A stretch of DNA of 33,596 nt from CAYWKU01 sp964459325 (GCA_964459325.1 CAYWKU010000037.1:1-33596); one strand, 5' to 3'; positions 23,641-32,042 are shown, counted from the first letter of the stretch. Program-made: numbers and translations. The notes: generated from the letters alone by a model not told the origin.

Positions 23641-24003
23641 ATGCTCAAATTTGTCGTTGATGAAAATGTGCCCCGGTCAACGTCCAAACTTTTGATTGAC
23701 AGGGGCTTTGAAGTGTTGGATATACGCGATTCCGGTCTGAGGGGAAAATCCGACAAAGAGATATTTGAATTTGCGGAAAAAGAAGCCGCAATTATTATAA
23801 CAGCGGACTTGGGATTCGGTAACGTTTTACATTACCCTCCCGGCAGCCACCACGGAATTTTAATCTTACACTTTCCAAATGAAATATCCACAGTAGAATT
23901 GAACAAACATGTAGGCGCTTTATTGGAAAATCTTACTGAAAAAGATCTTAAAGGAAATCTCGTCATTCTTGAGCCGGGGAAAATAAGAGTTCGGAAAAAA
24001 TAA
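23641..24003 (+). CDS. DUF5615 PIN-like toxin
   Basis: A 120-residue Mut7-C/DUF5615-type PIN-like nuclease. Conserved acidic sites are D7 (FVVDENVP), D30/D38 (RDSGLRGKSDKE) and D56 (IITADLGFGN), which would bind the catalytic metal. LTEKDLKGNLVILEPGKIRVRK closes the fold, as usual for the family. It partners the DUF433 gene 1 bp upstream in a type II toxin-antitoxin-like module. Toxicity and RNase activity are predicted, not shown. Its stop is 19 bp from the convergent aldehyde:ferredoxin oxidoreductase gene. Confidence 0.88.
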   Translation: MLKFVVDENVPRSTSKLLIDRGFEVLDIRDSGLRGKSDKEIFEFAEKEAAIIITADLGFGNVLHYPPGSHHGILILHFPNEISTVELNKHVGALLENLTEKDLKGNLVILEPGKIRVRKK

Positions 24004-24022
24004 ACCAGTCTGGCCAGGCCTG

Positions 24023-25888
24023 TTAATCTGCTATATACTCCAATCCCAACTCTTCGAGCTTTTTTCTTGACGGCGTGCCGATTTGGGCGTCCCATCCGCG
24101 CTCGTCGTAGTAATCGTCGAGCAGCTTGTACGCAACATCCCGGGTGATTTTTACGTTTTCGTAGTAGTCCATATGCATCGGCTCTTCGAACCAGTCCTCC
24201 GGGAACTTGTCGTCCTTCCTCGAAAAACCTTCCCTGACGTTGGCCATTTTCAGGAGGTTATAGCCCCGCTCGGCGCTTTTGAGTAGCTCCGGCCCGTCGG
24301 TTTCGAAACCGGTCGCGGCGCTGTATAGCTCGGCGTGTATTTTGTTCGAGTAGAACCTGTTAATGTGGGCTCGGACGCACAACCCCAGGCAGGCGCCGGC
24401 GAAAAAGAACTCCTGGCCGTACTTCGACAGCCTGCCGACGTTTATTTTCATGCCGTGCTCGCCGCTTGTAATCCTCTCGACCGCGTCCGGCGGCGTGCCG
24501 ATTCTGTCCAGGTGCCTCTTTATCCACTCGATGTCTGCGCCTCGGGTGCTGTAGAGCGGAGTCGAGCCTCCCGGCGCGGCGGCGGGCCCACGCATGTGCA
24601 CCGCCATGCCGAACTCCATGGTGGTCAACAGATTCCAGAAAAGCGGCCCCCTGACGCCGAAGTAAGCGGTCATGCCCTTGGAGACGCTCGGGGCAAGTTT
24701 TTCCGCTTCCGGCCCGTACTTGTCGATTACCGCCCCGAACCCGTCGGCCAACAGCTCCCCGAAACCCTTCCTAGTGGCTATCCTTTCGAGCCAGTCGGCG
24801 ACGGTGTCGTAATTGAACTCGATGCCCTCGGCCCCCAGCTCCCCGGCGGTAATTATCCCCTCCCGGTACAGGTTGTCGGCGAATTTTATCAGCCCGAAAG
24901 CCTCGAACATGTCCAGGCCGTACTCGTCCATGATATCGAGCAGCTTGATGCCCTCGTAATAGTCCGTTATGCCGTAAACGCTCGGGAGGACGGTGTTGAT
25001 GGCCGAGGTCAGGTTCGTGACCAGACCTTTGAATCGGCCCTCTTTGATATGTATTAAGTCCTTGTCCCCGATGGGGCATCCGACGCATGCCCGACGGGCT
25101 TTTTTGACCTTATCGAGGTAAAATTCCTTCGGCATAACGGGCATTTGATTAAGGAAGCCCAGCTCGTGGCACTCGGCGAGGGCGGGGTAATTTTTTACCC
25201 GCTCGAAGAGGTTATCGCAGGCTTTTTTGAACCGCTTTCTGTCCGCGACGGTCACGCCTTTGGCGCCTCTGACCACAATCGCTTTGAGGTTTTTGGCGCC
25301 CAGGACCGCTCCGATTCCCCCCCTTCCTATAGTGGAGGTCTTATCGATAAAGGCCATCGAGCTGCGCACGAGGTTTTCACCGGCCTGGCCTATGGCGATT
25401 ACTCCGGTCATGCCGCCGTATTCGTCATAAAGCTCGTCCGCCGTTTCCTTGGAACCCTTTCCCCACAAATGCGAGGCGTCGCATATTTCAACGTCATCGT
25501 CGAATATCTTAATGTATACCGGCTTATCGGCCCTTCCGGTAATTATCAGGTGGTCGAGGCCCGAATTTTTGAACATGCAGCCGAAGTTCATTCCCCCGCC
25601 GCCACCCCATCCGACGGCGTTGTTGGCGGGCAGTTTTGTAAGGCAGAACACGCGCGACGCCCCCGGCGTAAACGTGCCCACCAGCGGCCCCCCGCCAATA
25701 ATTATCGGGTTGTCCGGCGAGAGCGGGTCGGCGCCGGGGGTTATCCGGTCGTAACCGAGCTTTGTGTTTACGCCCAGGCCGCCCATGTAGTCCCGGGCGA
25801 TTTCCATATCGAGAGGCCTTTTTTCTACGCTTCCGTCGCTCAGGTTAACTTCGAGCACTCCTCCCGCATATCCGCCGCCGGTATTCAT
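24023..25888 (-). CDS. Tungsten/molybdopterin aldehyde:ferredoxin oxidoreductase
   Basis: A 621-residue AOR-family enzyme of usual length. The N-terminal domain contains GGPLVGTFTPGASR and GGGGGMNFGCMFKNSGLDHLIITG, and the pterin-binding parts include STIGRGGIGAVLGAKNLKA. The enzyme oxidises aldehydes (or, in subfamilies, other substrates) to acids, passing electrons to ferredoxin. Cluster cysteines C268 and C271 (ACVGCPIGD) are present, but the third position of the CxxCxxxC motif is Asp275; the distal cysteine may be C500 or C504 (GACLGLC). It follows a small two-cluster ferredoxin by 1 bp, its likely electron acceptor. Aldehyde specificity cannot be inferred. Confidence 0.93.
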   Translation of the reverse strand: MNTGGGYAGGVLEVNLSDGSVEKRPLDMEIARDYMGGLGVNTKLGYDRITPGADPLSPDNPIIIGGGPLVGTFTPGASRVFCLTKLPANNAVGWGGGGGMNFGCMFKNSGLDHLIITGRADKPVYIKIFDDDVEICDASHLWGKGSKETADELYDEYGGMTGVIAIGQAGENLVRSSMAFIDKTSTIGRGGIGAVLGAKNLKAIVVRGAKGVTVADRKRFKKACDNLFERVKNYPALAECHELGFLNQMPVMPKEFYLDKVKKARRACVGCPIGDKDLIHIKEGRFKGLVTNLTSAINTVLPSVYGITDYYEGIKLLDIMDEYGLDMFEAFGLIKFADNLYREGIITAGELGAEGIEFNYDTVADWLERIATRKGFGELLADGFGAVIDKYGPEAEKLAPSVSKGMTAYFGVRGPLFWNLLTTMEFGMAVHMRGPAAAPGGSTPLYSTRGADIEWIKRHLDRIGTPPDAVERITSGEHGMKINVGRLSKYGQEFFFAGACLGLCVRAHINRFYSNKIHAELYSAATGFETDGPELLKSAERGYNLLKMANVREGFSRKDDKFPEDWFEEPMHMDYYENVKITRDVAYKLLDDYYDERGWDAQIGTPSRKKLEELGLEYIAD

Positions 25889-25889
25889 T

Positions 25890-26135
25890 TCAGCCTGTCC
25901 CTTCGTCGCCTCTTATGGCCTCGAGAGCGCCATATACGCAATATTGAGAGCAGATGCCGCATTTATTGCATTCCTGCGCGAATGCGATTTCAAACCCTTC
26001 GCCGGAGCGGTTTATCTTTATGTGTGCCGCGGAAGGGTTGAAGAGTTTCTCGTAAGTAAACGAGCAGGCCAGTTGGCATATCAGGCAACCGACGCATTCC
26101 CCGGGATGTGTTTTTATCTCGACCTTGCTCATCAT
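25890..26135 (-). CDS. 2[4Fe-4S] ferredoxin-type electron carrier
   Basis: An 81-residue iron-sulfur protein from the ATG at 26135 (MMSKVEIK), chosen because AGGAG lies ten bases upstream; a longer reading has no supporting site. Two four-cysteine clusters are evident: CVGCLICQLAC and CNKCGICSQYC, separated by ~30 residues. It resembles the HycB/AOR-associated ferredoxin subunits rather than free clostridial ferredoxin, having an insertion (SFTYEKLFNPSAAHIKINR) between clusters. One base separates it from the oxidoreductase gene, so the two form a unit in which this protein shuttles electrons from the tungsten enzyme. Confidence 0.9.
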   Translation of the reverse strand: MMSKVEIKTHPGECVGCLICQLACSFTYEKLFNPSAAHIKINRSGEGFEIAFAQECNKCGICSQYCVYGALEAIRGDEGTG

Positions 26136-26324
26136 CCGTTCTTTTCTCCTGCCGTTTTCTTTCGTTCCAACCGCACTATAGAGTTTATCTCTACCTTTTG
26201 TCAACGCCATGCGCAATAATACCCACCCCGGTTGCGGATAACCCGCCGGTTAAGTAAGATTGAAACTTATTCGGAAGGGCTTGGTAAACGCCAAATAAAT
26301 TTCTGCTTTGTGAGGTAAAAAGTA

Positions 26325-27464
26325 ATGATGAGTGAGGACAAGGCTGGCCTGGCCAGGGCGGAAGACGGTGTGGGCCTGCATTACGAGTATTTCCCGGCGC
26401 CCGGCGACGGCCCCACCATAATACTTTGCAACGGCATACTCTGCACCACCAATTACTGGGTTTACATGATAGAGCATTTCCGGGGCCGCTACCCGCTGCT
26501 TCTGTGGGATTATCGCGGTCACGGAAAGTCCGAAATCCCGGAGGACTTCGAGACCGTGAGCATCCCCCAGCATGCCCGCGATTTGGCCGCGATAATGGAC
26601 CATCTGGGTATAGATGACGCGGTGCTGGTGGGATTTTCAATGGGGGTGCAGGCGATATTCGAGTTTTACCGGCAGTTCCCCGGAAGGGTCAGGGGGCTGG
26701 TGATGATGTCCGGCGGAGCTCACAAACCGTTCAACCTGAAGGTGGGCACCGACAAACTGGAGGGGGTGGCCAACAGTATATTCAACTTCGCCGCCAACAT
26801 AGCGCCGATACTCGAGTTGCCTTTGAACGCGTTCCTGAAATCCCCGTTGCGGATGCCCGTGGCCCGGCGTATCGGAATCGACCCTCACCGGGCAAAGAAA
26901 AAGGACATGATTCCCTACTTCATCCACATAGCCAACCTGAACAAGCGCATGGGTTTCATCGCCCTCCGGCTGATGAACGAGCATACCGCAATGGATATGC
27001 TGGATACCATCAAAGTTCCGACGCTGATAATCGTCGGCGAAAGGGACGGCATGACCCCGCCCTCTCACGGGGAAACGGTTCGGCAGAAGATACCCAACTC
27101 CGAGCTTTTCGTGGTTCCATACGGACAGCATACCGCTCTCATAGAAAATCCACAGGCCGTCAATTACAGGATTGAACTGTACCTGAGAGACCATTTCAAC
27201 AGTTCCGTGCCGCTTTCGGAAGAAAGGCGCCGACAGCTCAAAGAAGCATTAAGGGAAGAGCAACTCGCTCCCCGTAGCGCAGCCGGAACTCCTTCGAAAA
27301 GGAAAACTCCCTCACAGAAAAAGCCGGCGTCGAAGGGAGCCAAGACATCGGCTTCCGGCGCCAAAAAGAGCGCCCGCTCAAAATCCGGGAAAAGCTCCAC
27401 CGCGGAAAAGAAACCGGCGGCCAAAAAAACGACGGAAAAGATGGCTGCTAAAGGTAAGCGGTAG
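26325..27464 (+). CDS. Alpha/beta hydrolase with lysine/alanine-rich histone-like tail
   Basis: A 379-residue protein. Residues 10-300 form an alpha/beta hydrolase with oxyanion-side motif CNGILCTTNYW, the DYRGHGKS loop, nucleophile elbow GFSMG (Ser at about 106), acid residue in VGERDGMTPP and catalytic His in YGQHTALIENP. From about residue 310 to the end the sequence is almost all Lys, Ala, Ser, Thr and Pro (KKPASKGAKTSASGAKKSAR and onward), like histone H1 or AlgP tails that bind nucleic acid or polyanions. The substrate is not evident. It is alone on the plus strand, and its end overlaps the convergent FHA gene by 17 bp. Confidence 0.9.
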   Translation: MMSEDKAGLARAEDGVGLHYEYFPAPGDGPTIILCNGILCTTNYWVYMIEHFRGRYPLLLWDYRGHGKSEIPEDFETVSIPQHARDLAAIMDHLGIDDAVLVGFSMGVQAIFEFYRQFPGRVRGLVMMSGGAHKPFNLKVGTDKLEGVANSIFNFAANIAPILELPLNAFLKSPLRMPVARRIGIDPHRAKKKDMIPYFIHIANLNKRMGFIALRLMNEHTAMDMLDTIKVPTLIIVGERDGMTPPSHGETVRQKIPNSELFVVPYGQHTALIENPQAVNYRIELYLRDHFNSSVPLSEERRRQLKEALREEQLAPRSAAGTPSKRKTPSQKKPASKGAKTSASGAKKSARSKSGKSSTAEKKPAAKKTTEKMAAKGKR

Positions 27465-28383
27465 TATCCGACAGGTATTTATATAAGGTTCCGAATTTTC
27501 CCGTCTCCGATTTCGGCTCCAGGCCTATCTGCTGAGATGACGGAATGTCGCTATAAACCTCTTCGGTAATAAGAAGCTCCCCCGGCCCGGCCGATTCGCA
27601 TATTCCGCGAGCCGCCGTGACGGGGTTGCCGCTCACCGACTCGATTCTCCCCTCGTCGTCCATCACCAGGGAAAGCGACCCGGCGGCTATGGCCACCCTG
27701 ATATCGATTTTCTTTATTTCGCCCTTCGGGTCTCTCAACAGTTCCAGGTTTTTCCGCCCCAACCTCCGAAACAGGGTTTTGGCGAAATCCACGGCGCCGA
27801 CGCTTGTTTCGAAGCAGGCCAGTCCCCTTTCCCCGCGCGGCTCCGCATAGTACGGGCCGCCTTCGTGAACCAGGTCGCGGTACATGCTCAGAAACATATC
27901 CCTGGTTTTATCCACCTCGGCGACCTCGTACATAGTGTACATTTCCCGGAACCCCGGTATTTCGCAGAAAAGCACCGCGCTTTTGTTGGAATATTTCTGG
28001 ATGGCGTTGTAGTTAATCCGCTTCTGTACCGCCTGGTACTCGGCGTCGGCGAGATTTTCAAACAGGTAAAATTTGAGCTTGTTGTCGGCTATCAGTATCT
28101 CGTCGCCGTGTCCCAGCTGAGCGCCTTCGGGTCTTATTATTCTCTCGCCGTTTAAAACGGTGCCGTTTTTGCTGTCCAGGTCTATTATGTAATAGCTGTT
28201 TCCGCGCTTTTCCACCACCGAGTGATTTTTGCTGACCTTGGGGTCGGCGATTATAAGGTCTACCTGGGCGGAGCGACCTATTACCAGGGGAATGCCCTTG
28301 TGGGCCACCCGCCGGCCTTTTGCGCCCTCCGGTCCCTGAACCACTTCCAGCACGGCGACTTTATTTTGTTCTTGCGCACTCAT
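27448..28383 (-). CDS. FHA-domain protein with degenerate class III cyclase domain
   Basis: A 311-residue protein. Residues 20-105 are an FHA phosphothreonine-binding domain with GRS (36-38), SKNH (51-54) and SKNGT (71-75). Residues 130-300 match the class III nucleotidyl cyclase fold: SAVLFCEIPGF, then EPRGERGLACFE and the C-terminal GNPVTAARGICESAGPGELLITEE. The two metal-binding aspartates of active cyclases are Glu here (E141 in CEIPGF, E185 in RGERG), so catalysis is doubtful and the domain may be a binding module. FHA suggests readout of Ser/Thr phosphorylation, which would fit with a PP2C phosphatase in this window. The gene overlaps the hydrolase gene end by 17 bp. Confidence 0.85.
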   Translation of the reverse strand: MSAQEQNKVAVLEVVQGPEGAKGRRVAHKGIPLVIGRSAQVDLIIADPKVSKNHSVVEKRGNSYYIIDLDSKNGTVLNGERIIRPEGAQLGHGDEILIADNKLKFYLFENLADAEYQAVQKRINYNAIQKYSNKSAVLFCEIPGFREMYTMYEVAEVDKTRDMFLSMYRDLVHEGGPYYAEPRGERGLACFETSVGAVDFAKTLFRRLGRKNLELLRDPKGEIKKIDIRVAIAAGSLSLVMDDEGRIESVSGNPVTAARGICESAGPGELLITEEVYSDIPSSQQIGLEPKSETGKFGTLYKYLSDTTAYL

Positions 28384-28441
28384 TACTGATTTTAAGAAGC
28401 TAGCACCACCGAAAAGCAGTTACAATTGATGTCACGGAATT

Positions 28442-29044
28442 TCAATAAATCAGGTAAAATGTGGGAAGGTATCCGGCTTCATGGAACATTTCGATTACCT
28501 CGAAGCCCCCGATAATTATCACGAAGTGCACCAGGTCGAAAAGCTCTTTTCGGTATGACCCGGGCGATATCGTCATCTCCGAGGCCTCATCGAAATTGGC
28601 GAATGAAGGTATAAATCGCGGCACTTTGCGGGAATATTCTTCCCATTCGGAGGGGAAACTTTCCTTCAGCCTTTTTTCCTCTTCCCTTATTACGAAAGGA
28701 TAATAAACCAGGAACGTGACTATTATGATGGCGGGGATTATCAACGTCTGGGAACATAAGCCCAGCCCTACCGTAGCGACAAGACTGAACAGGTACAACG
28801 GGTTGCGGCACAACGAATAAGGCCCTTCGCGCACCAGGTTGCGGTTTTTCCTGCCCGATATGTAACCGAGGCACCAGGCCCTGCCCACAACCCCCACTCC
28901 CACCAGAACCGTTCCGACAAGAAACAATAAATGCTCCACCACCGTATTTTTCTCAATCCATGCGCTTGTGCCAAGGACATAAAACGCCACTACGGCGACC
29001 ACGAGTATACGGGTGATGAAAATTCTGCTTTTTGCCGGATTCAT
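28442..29044 (-). CDS. Isoprenylcysteine carboxyl methyltransferase-like membrane protein
   Basis: A 200-residue integral membrane protein with helices near 11-27, 37-55, 82-118 and a C-terminal hydrophobic stretch around 172-190. The family signature is present: GRKNRNLVREGPYSLCRNPLYL, then EEEKRLKESFPSEWEEYSRKVPRFIP, the SAM- and substrate-binding elements of the ICMT/PEMT group of methyltransferases. Bacterial members methylate lipids or other hydrophobic substrates; the real substrate cannot be told. It sits alone between the FHA gene and the YkuD lipoprotein gene, all minus strand, with gaps of about 60-125 bp. Confidence 0.83.
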   Translation of the reverse strand: MNPAKSRIFITRILVVAVVAFYVLGTSAWIEKNTVVEHLLFLVGTVLVGVGVVGRAWCLGYISGRKNRNLVREGPYSLCRNPLYLFSLVATVGLGLCSQTLIIPAIIIVTFLVYYPFVIREEEKRLKESFPSEWEEYSRKVPRFIPSFANFDEASEMTISPGSYRKELFDLVHFVIIIGGFEVIEMFHEAGYLPTFYLIY

Positions 29045-29168
29045 CCCTGTCTCCTGTAATCCGCCCGGAGAGTGATTTTGACGACGGCCGAGCTTTACCC
29101 GACAACCGCGGACTTTATAAAACCGGCCGTGTTCGCTCCGATATGACGGTTCACAGCCGTACGGCCCT

Positions 29169-30101
29169 CTAAAAGATATAAACCGGAGTACCCACTTTCA
29201 CCAGTTCGTAGAATATCTTCAGGTCTCCGCTGTTCAGACGGATGCAGCCGTGGGTGTACTTGCCCGGCCTTACCACGCCCCAGTGGCCGTGGAAGTAAAT
29301 GGCCCGGCCGATGTTGACTTTGTACTTGCCGAGGGTGCCCCTGAGGGACCTTTCGCTTTTCGTCATCCCCTCGGGTACCTCCTCACCCCTCTCCAGCCAG
29401 TACCAGTCCGGGCGCACCCATTTCGGATTTTTCTTCTTTGATATAACTTCGTGCTTCCCGATTGGAGTCGCGAAACGGTGCTTTTTCCCCGTGGTTCGCA
29501 GATAAGACCACCCCTTGCCGGTGGCCGCGGGAAAGGCGTAAAGTGTGGCGTCGCCCATTTTGAGCATCACCAGGTCGTGCATAAGGTCCACCACCACGTA
29601 GACCCTCTCCCTGGCGGCTGTTATACGCATCTGCTCGCTCAAATCCTGCATCTTCCCCGCCCACTCGGCCGATGCGCTTTCCTTCTTTCTGTGCGTGGCG
29701 GTTATATGCTGAAGTCTGCGCGCCTCCAGCGAGCGCAAAGTTTCGGCTCCCCTGGAGGCGAATCCGCTTTCCGGATAATTCTTGACGAGCTTCTCCAATT
29801 CCCGGAGAGCTTCGCTCTCCAGTCCCCCGCGCATATAACTCATGGCCAGAATGTATTGCGCCTCCGGGCCGAACCCGCTTGAGGGGTAATCGCTCAAAAA
29901 CTCTTCCGCCTCCGCCCGGGCCGTCCCGTAGTCGCCCTTTTCAAATGCATCGCGGAGCTCCTTCAGCTCCTTTTTCTGCTTCACTTCCCGGGGGGGAGGT
30001 TTGGAGGGCTGTTGCTGCTGTCTGGAAGGGGGGCAGGAAACAAGCAACGCCGGCAACAAAATCGCGAATAAGGCAGCTTTTATCTTCAGGATTTCTCTCA
30101 T
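29169..30101 (-). CDS. L,D-transpeptidase (YkuD) lipoprotein with TPR-like region
   Basis: A 310-residue predicted lipoprotein. The ATG at 30101 is chosen over an upstream TTG because GGAG lies six bases before it. The signal peptide ends in the lipobox LLVSC (lipid Cys23), followed by a Gln/Pro-rich spacer. Residues 48-130 form TPR/YbgF-like helices (GDYGTARAEAEEFLSDYPSS, LEKLVKNYPESGF). The YkuD catalytic domain (about 165-310) carries GHWGVVRPGKYTHGCIRLN with the active-site Cys and His. These enzymes cross-link peptidoglycan at L,D bonds or attach lipoproteins to it. It is likely anchored in the outer or inner membrane facing the periplasm. Confidence 0.92.
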   Translation of the reverse strand: MREILKIKAALFAILLPALLVSCPPSRQQQQPSKPPPREVKQKKELKELRDAFEKGDYGTARAEAEEFLSDYPSSGFGPEAQYILAMSYMRGGLESEALRELEKLVKNYPESGFASRGAETLRSLEARRLQHITATHRKKESASAEWAGKMQDLSEQMRITAARERVYVVVDLMHDLVMLKMGDATLYAFPAATGKGWSYLRTTGKKHRFATPIGKHEVISKKKNPKWVRPDWYWLERGEEVPEGMTKSERSLRGTLGKYKVNIGRAIYFHGHWGVVRPGKYTHGCIRLNSGDLKIFYELVKVGTPVYIF

Positions 30102-30202
30102 ACAACGCTCCAAGGCTTTTTTATTTTAATGAACAAAAGCGGCCTTTTCAACGAGCGAGCCCTTTTTGACCGCGCGGACGCGCACAATATAAGTGTGTGT
30201 TA

Positions 30203-30231
30203 TTATCACATCCGGCAGCGGTCATTATAAA
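30203..30231 (+). promoter_or_regulatory. Possible promoter of the thioesterase gene
   Basis: TTATCA (30203-30208) and TATAAA (30226-30231) are 17 bases apart. Transcription would start around 30238, close to the AAGGAG site at 30237-30242, leaving a very short leader. That is unusual, so this is only a candidate. Confidence 0.3.
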
Positions 30232-30253
30232 ATAACAAGGAGTTCACGGCACG

Positions 30254-30700
30254 ATGAGCTACGAAAAGGACCTCGAGATTCTAAAAAACCTCCTCGCCAA
30301 CGACTCCTTCGCCGCCGAAAACGGAATAGAGTACGAGGAGGTATCCGACGGCTACTGCCGTGCGAAGATGAAGGTTACTCCGAAACACCTCAACTTCCTC
30401 AAAGCCCCCCACGGAGGGGCCGTTTTCACGCTTGCGGACGCGGTATTTGCGGGCAGTTGCAACGCTCACGGCGAACTCGCCGTGGCGGTAAGCGTAACCA
30501 TAGACTTCATGTCGGCGGTGAAGGAAGGAGCCGTGCTGGTGGCGGAAGGGTCGTTAATATCGCGCACCCGCAAAATCGGCCACTACCGGCTCGAGGTAAA
30601 AGACGGCGAGGGAAACCTGGTGTCGCAGGCCAAGGGCACCGCTTATTTTCTCGGCAAAACTTTCACCGAATGGGAAAAGGCGCAGAAGGAAAAAAAGTAG
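30254..30700 (+). CDS. PaaI-type hotdog thioesterase
   Basis: A 148-residue single hotdog-fold protein. It has the family's HGGAVFTLADAVFAGSCNAHG, the His-Gly-Gly segment that carries catalytic residues, then VTIDFMSAVKEGAVLVAEGSL and a GNLVSQAKGTAYFLGKTF-like end. Members hydrolyse acyl-CoA thioesters, with phenylacetyl-CoA thioesterase the prototype. AAGGAG is eleven bases upstream. The gene stands alone and runs convergently into the PilZ gene after 5 bp. The acyl substrate is not inferable. Confidence 0.9.
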   Translation: MSYEKDLEILKNLLANDSFAAENGIEYEEVSDGYCRAKMKVTPKHLNFLKAPHGGAVFTLADAVFAGSCNAHGELAVAVSVTIDFMSAVKEGAVLVAEGSLISRTRKIGHYRLEVKDGEGNLVSQAKGTAYFLGKTFTEWEKAQKEKK

Positions 30701-30705
30701 GCGGC

Positions 30706-31506
30706 TTATTTTTGCTTGAGCTTGCCCGACTCCGCCACATCCTTGAGCGCCCGGATGGAGTTGCGCATGGAAATGTTGTTCATGTAATCCAGGAGTCTTT
30801 TGGGCGCGTAAAAGCCCAGTTCTATCAGCACCGAGAAGACGGCGTTGGTGCGGTTTTGCCTTAACTTCTGGAACACATAGCTTCCGTCGTTTGTCTTGAT
30901 GTCGCCCTCGGTGGCCTTCCAACTTAAGGTGAAATCCTTATCGAAATACTCATATTTGTTTACTACTCTTACTTTTTTCAGTATGGCGTCGAACCAGAAC
31001 TCCACCAACACCGGCCGTTTATCCTTGCCGCGCTCGAGGACATTGACCTCCTTGACCATCTTCTGCCACGAGGGATACGATTCGAAATTACAAATGGCAT
31101 CGTAACAATCCCCGGGAGGAGCGTTTATCACCAGAGACTTGCGGGCGGAAATATTCTCGTGGCCGCCTATCAGTTTCTCGGCCGCGAAGTCTTTCAGGCC
31201 CTCCAGGAACTCGACTCCTACCCTGTATTTATGCCCGCTGCCTCCGTTGGCGTTCCCGATGTGCCTTACCGTGCCTTCGCATGTAAAGGAGAAGGTTTCG
31301 TCGGTGGGCACTATCCGAACTTCCATGGAATCGCCGCGCTGAACATCTAGGTCGCAGAGTACCCCCACCCCCTTGTCGCTGATGTCGCAGGTTTCTCCGA
31401 TGGAGCTTAAATCGCCGGATTTACAGTAAATCTGGTAACTCTTCACCATTCTGGTCGAATTTCTGCGCTCCGGATGACTTATCATTCCGACCTTCCCATG
31501 TATCAT
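30706..31506 (-). CDS. PilZ - SRPBCC (polyketide cyclase-like) fusion protein
   Basis: A 266-residue fusion. Residues 11-115 are a PilZ domain with both cyclic-di-GMP motifs intact: RNSTR (15-19, RxxxR) and DISDKG (41-46, DxSxxG). Residues about 122-255 are an SRPBCC/START-like fold (SLVINAPPGDCYDAICNFES, then YPSWQKMVKEVNVLERG), a hydrophobic-ligand-binding scaffold also seen in COQ10 and polyketide cyclases. A natural reading is a protein whose lipid- or isoprenoid-binding module is controlled by cyclic-di-GMP. Its ATG overlaps the end of ispF by 4 bp, so they are co-translated. Confidence 0.88.
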   Translation of the reverse strand: MIHGKVGMISHPERRNSTRMVKSYQIYCKSGDLSSIGETCDISDKGVGVLCDLDVQRGDSMEVRIVPTDETFSFTCEGTVRHIGNANGGSGHKYRVGVEFLEGLKDFAAEKLIGGHENISARKSLVINAPPGDCYDAICNFESYPSWQKMVKEVNVLERGKDKRPVLVEFWFDAILKKVRVVNKYEYFDKDFTLSWKATEGDIKTNDGSYVFQKLRQNRTNAVFSVLIELGFYAPKRLLDYMNNISMRNSIRALKDVAESGKLKQK

Positions 31507-31985
31507 TCTTCACGATGAATCGTTGCTACGGCGTAGGATGCAATCCCGATTTTTTCTCCTGCAAACCCCATTTCTTCGGTTGTGGTGGCTTTTACGTTTA
31601 CCCTGTCGTCCTCCAGGCCTATCGCCCGGGCGATGTTGGTTTTCATTTGCGCCAGATGACCCGCCAGCCGCGGCTGTTGAGCCACCACGGTGCAGTCCAC
31701 GTTGTTCACCCTCCAACCGGCGTCGCTTACTTTGCCGGTAACGATTTTCAACAACTCCATGCTGTCGGCATCCTTCCACCGGGGCTCATCGTCCGGGAAA
31801 TGCTTCCCGATGTCACCCAACCCGGCGGCTCCCAGTATCGCATCGATGATGGCGTGCGCCGCCACGTCGGCGTCCGAATGGCCGGCCAACCCCTTTTCGT
31901 AAGGTATTTCAACGCCGCCTAAAACCAACGGCCGCCCTTCGGTAAACCGATGAGCGTCATATCCATGGCCGATTCGGAGATTCAT
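31503..31985 (-). CDS. ispF: 2-C-methyl-D-erythritol 2,4-cyclodiphosphate synthase
   Basis: A 160-residue enzyme of the non-mevalonate isoprenoid pathway. The zinc-site residues D10 and H12 are in GHGYDAHRF and the third ligand is H44 in SDADVAAHAIIDAI. The AGLGDIGKHFPD and MGFAGEKIGIASYAV segments complete the active site and trimer core. It cyclises CDP-ME 2-phosphate to MEcPP. Normal length; ispD, often fused or adjacent, is not in the window. The gene overlaps the PilZ-SRPBCC gene by 4 bp, an unusual partner. Confidence 0.97.
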   Translation of the reverse strand: MNLRIGHGYDAHRFTEGRPLVLGGVEIPYEKGLAGHSDADVAAHAIIDAILGAAGLGDIGKHFPDDEPRWKDADSMELLKIVTGKVSDAGWRVNNVDCTVVAQQPRLAGHLAQMKTNIARAIGLEDDRVNVKATTTEEMGFAGEKIGIASYAVATIHREE

Positions 31986-32042
31986 ACGCCTTTTATATAG
32001 TATCCGCTAATATCCGGATTTTTTCAATAGGTTGATTCAAAA

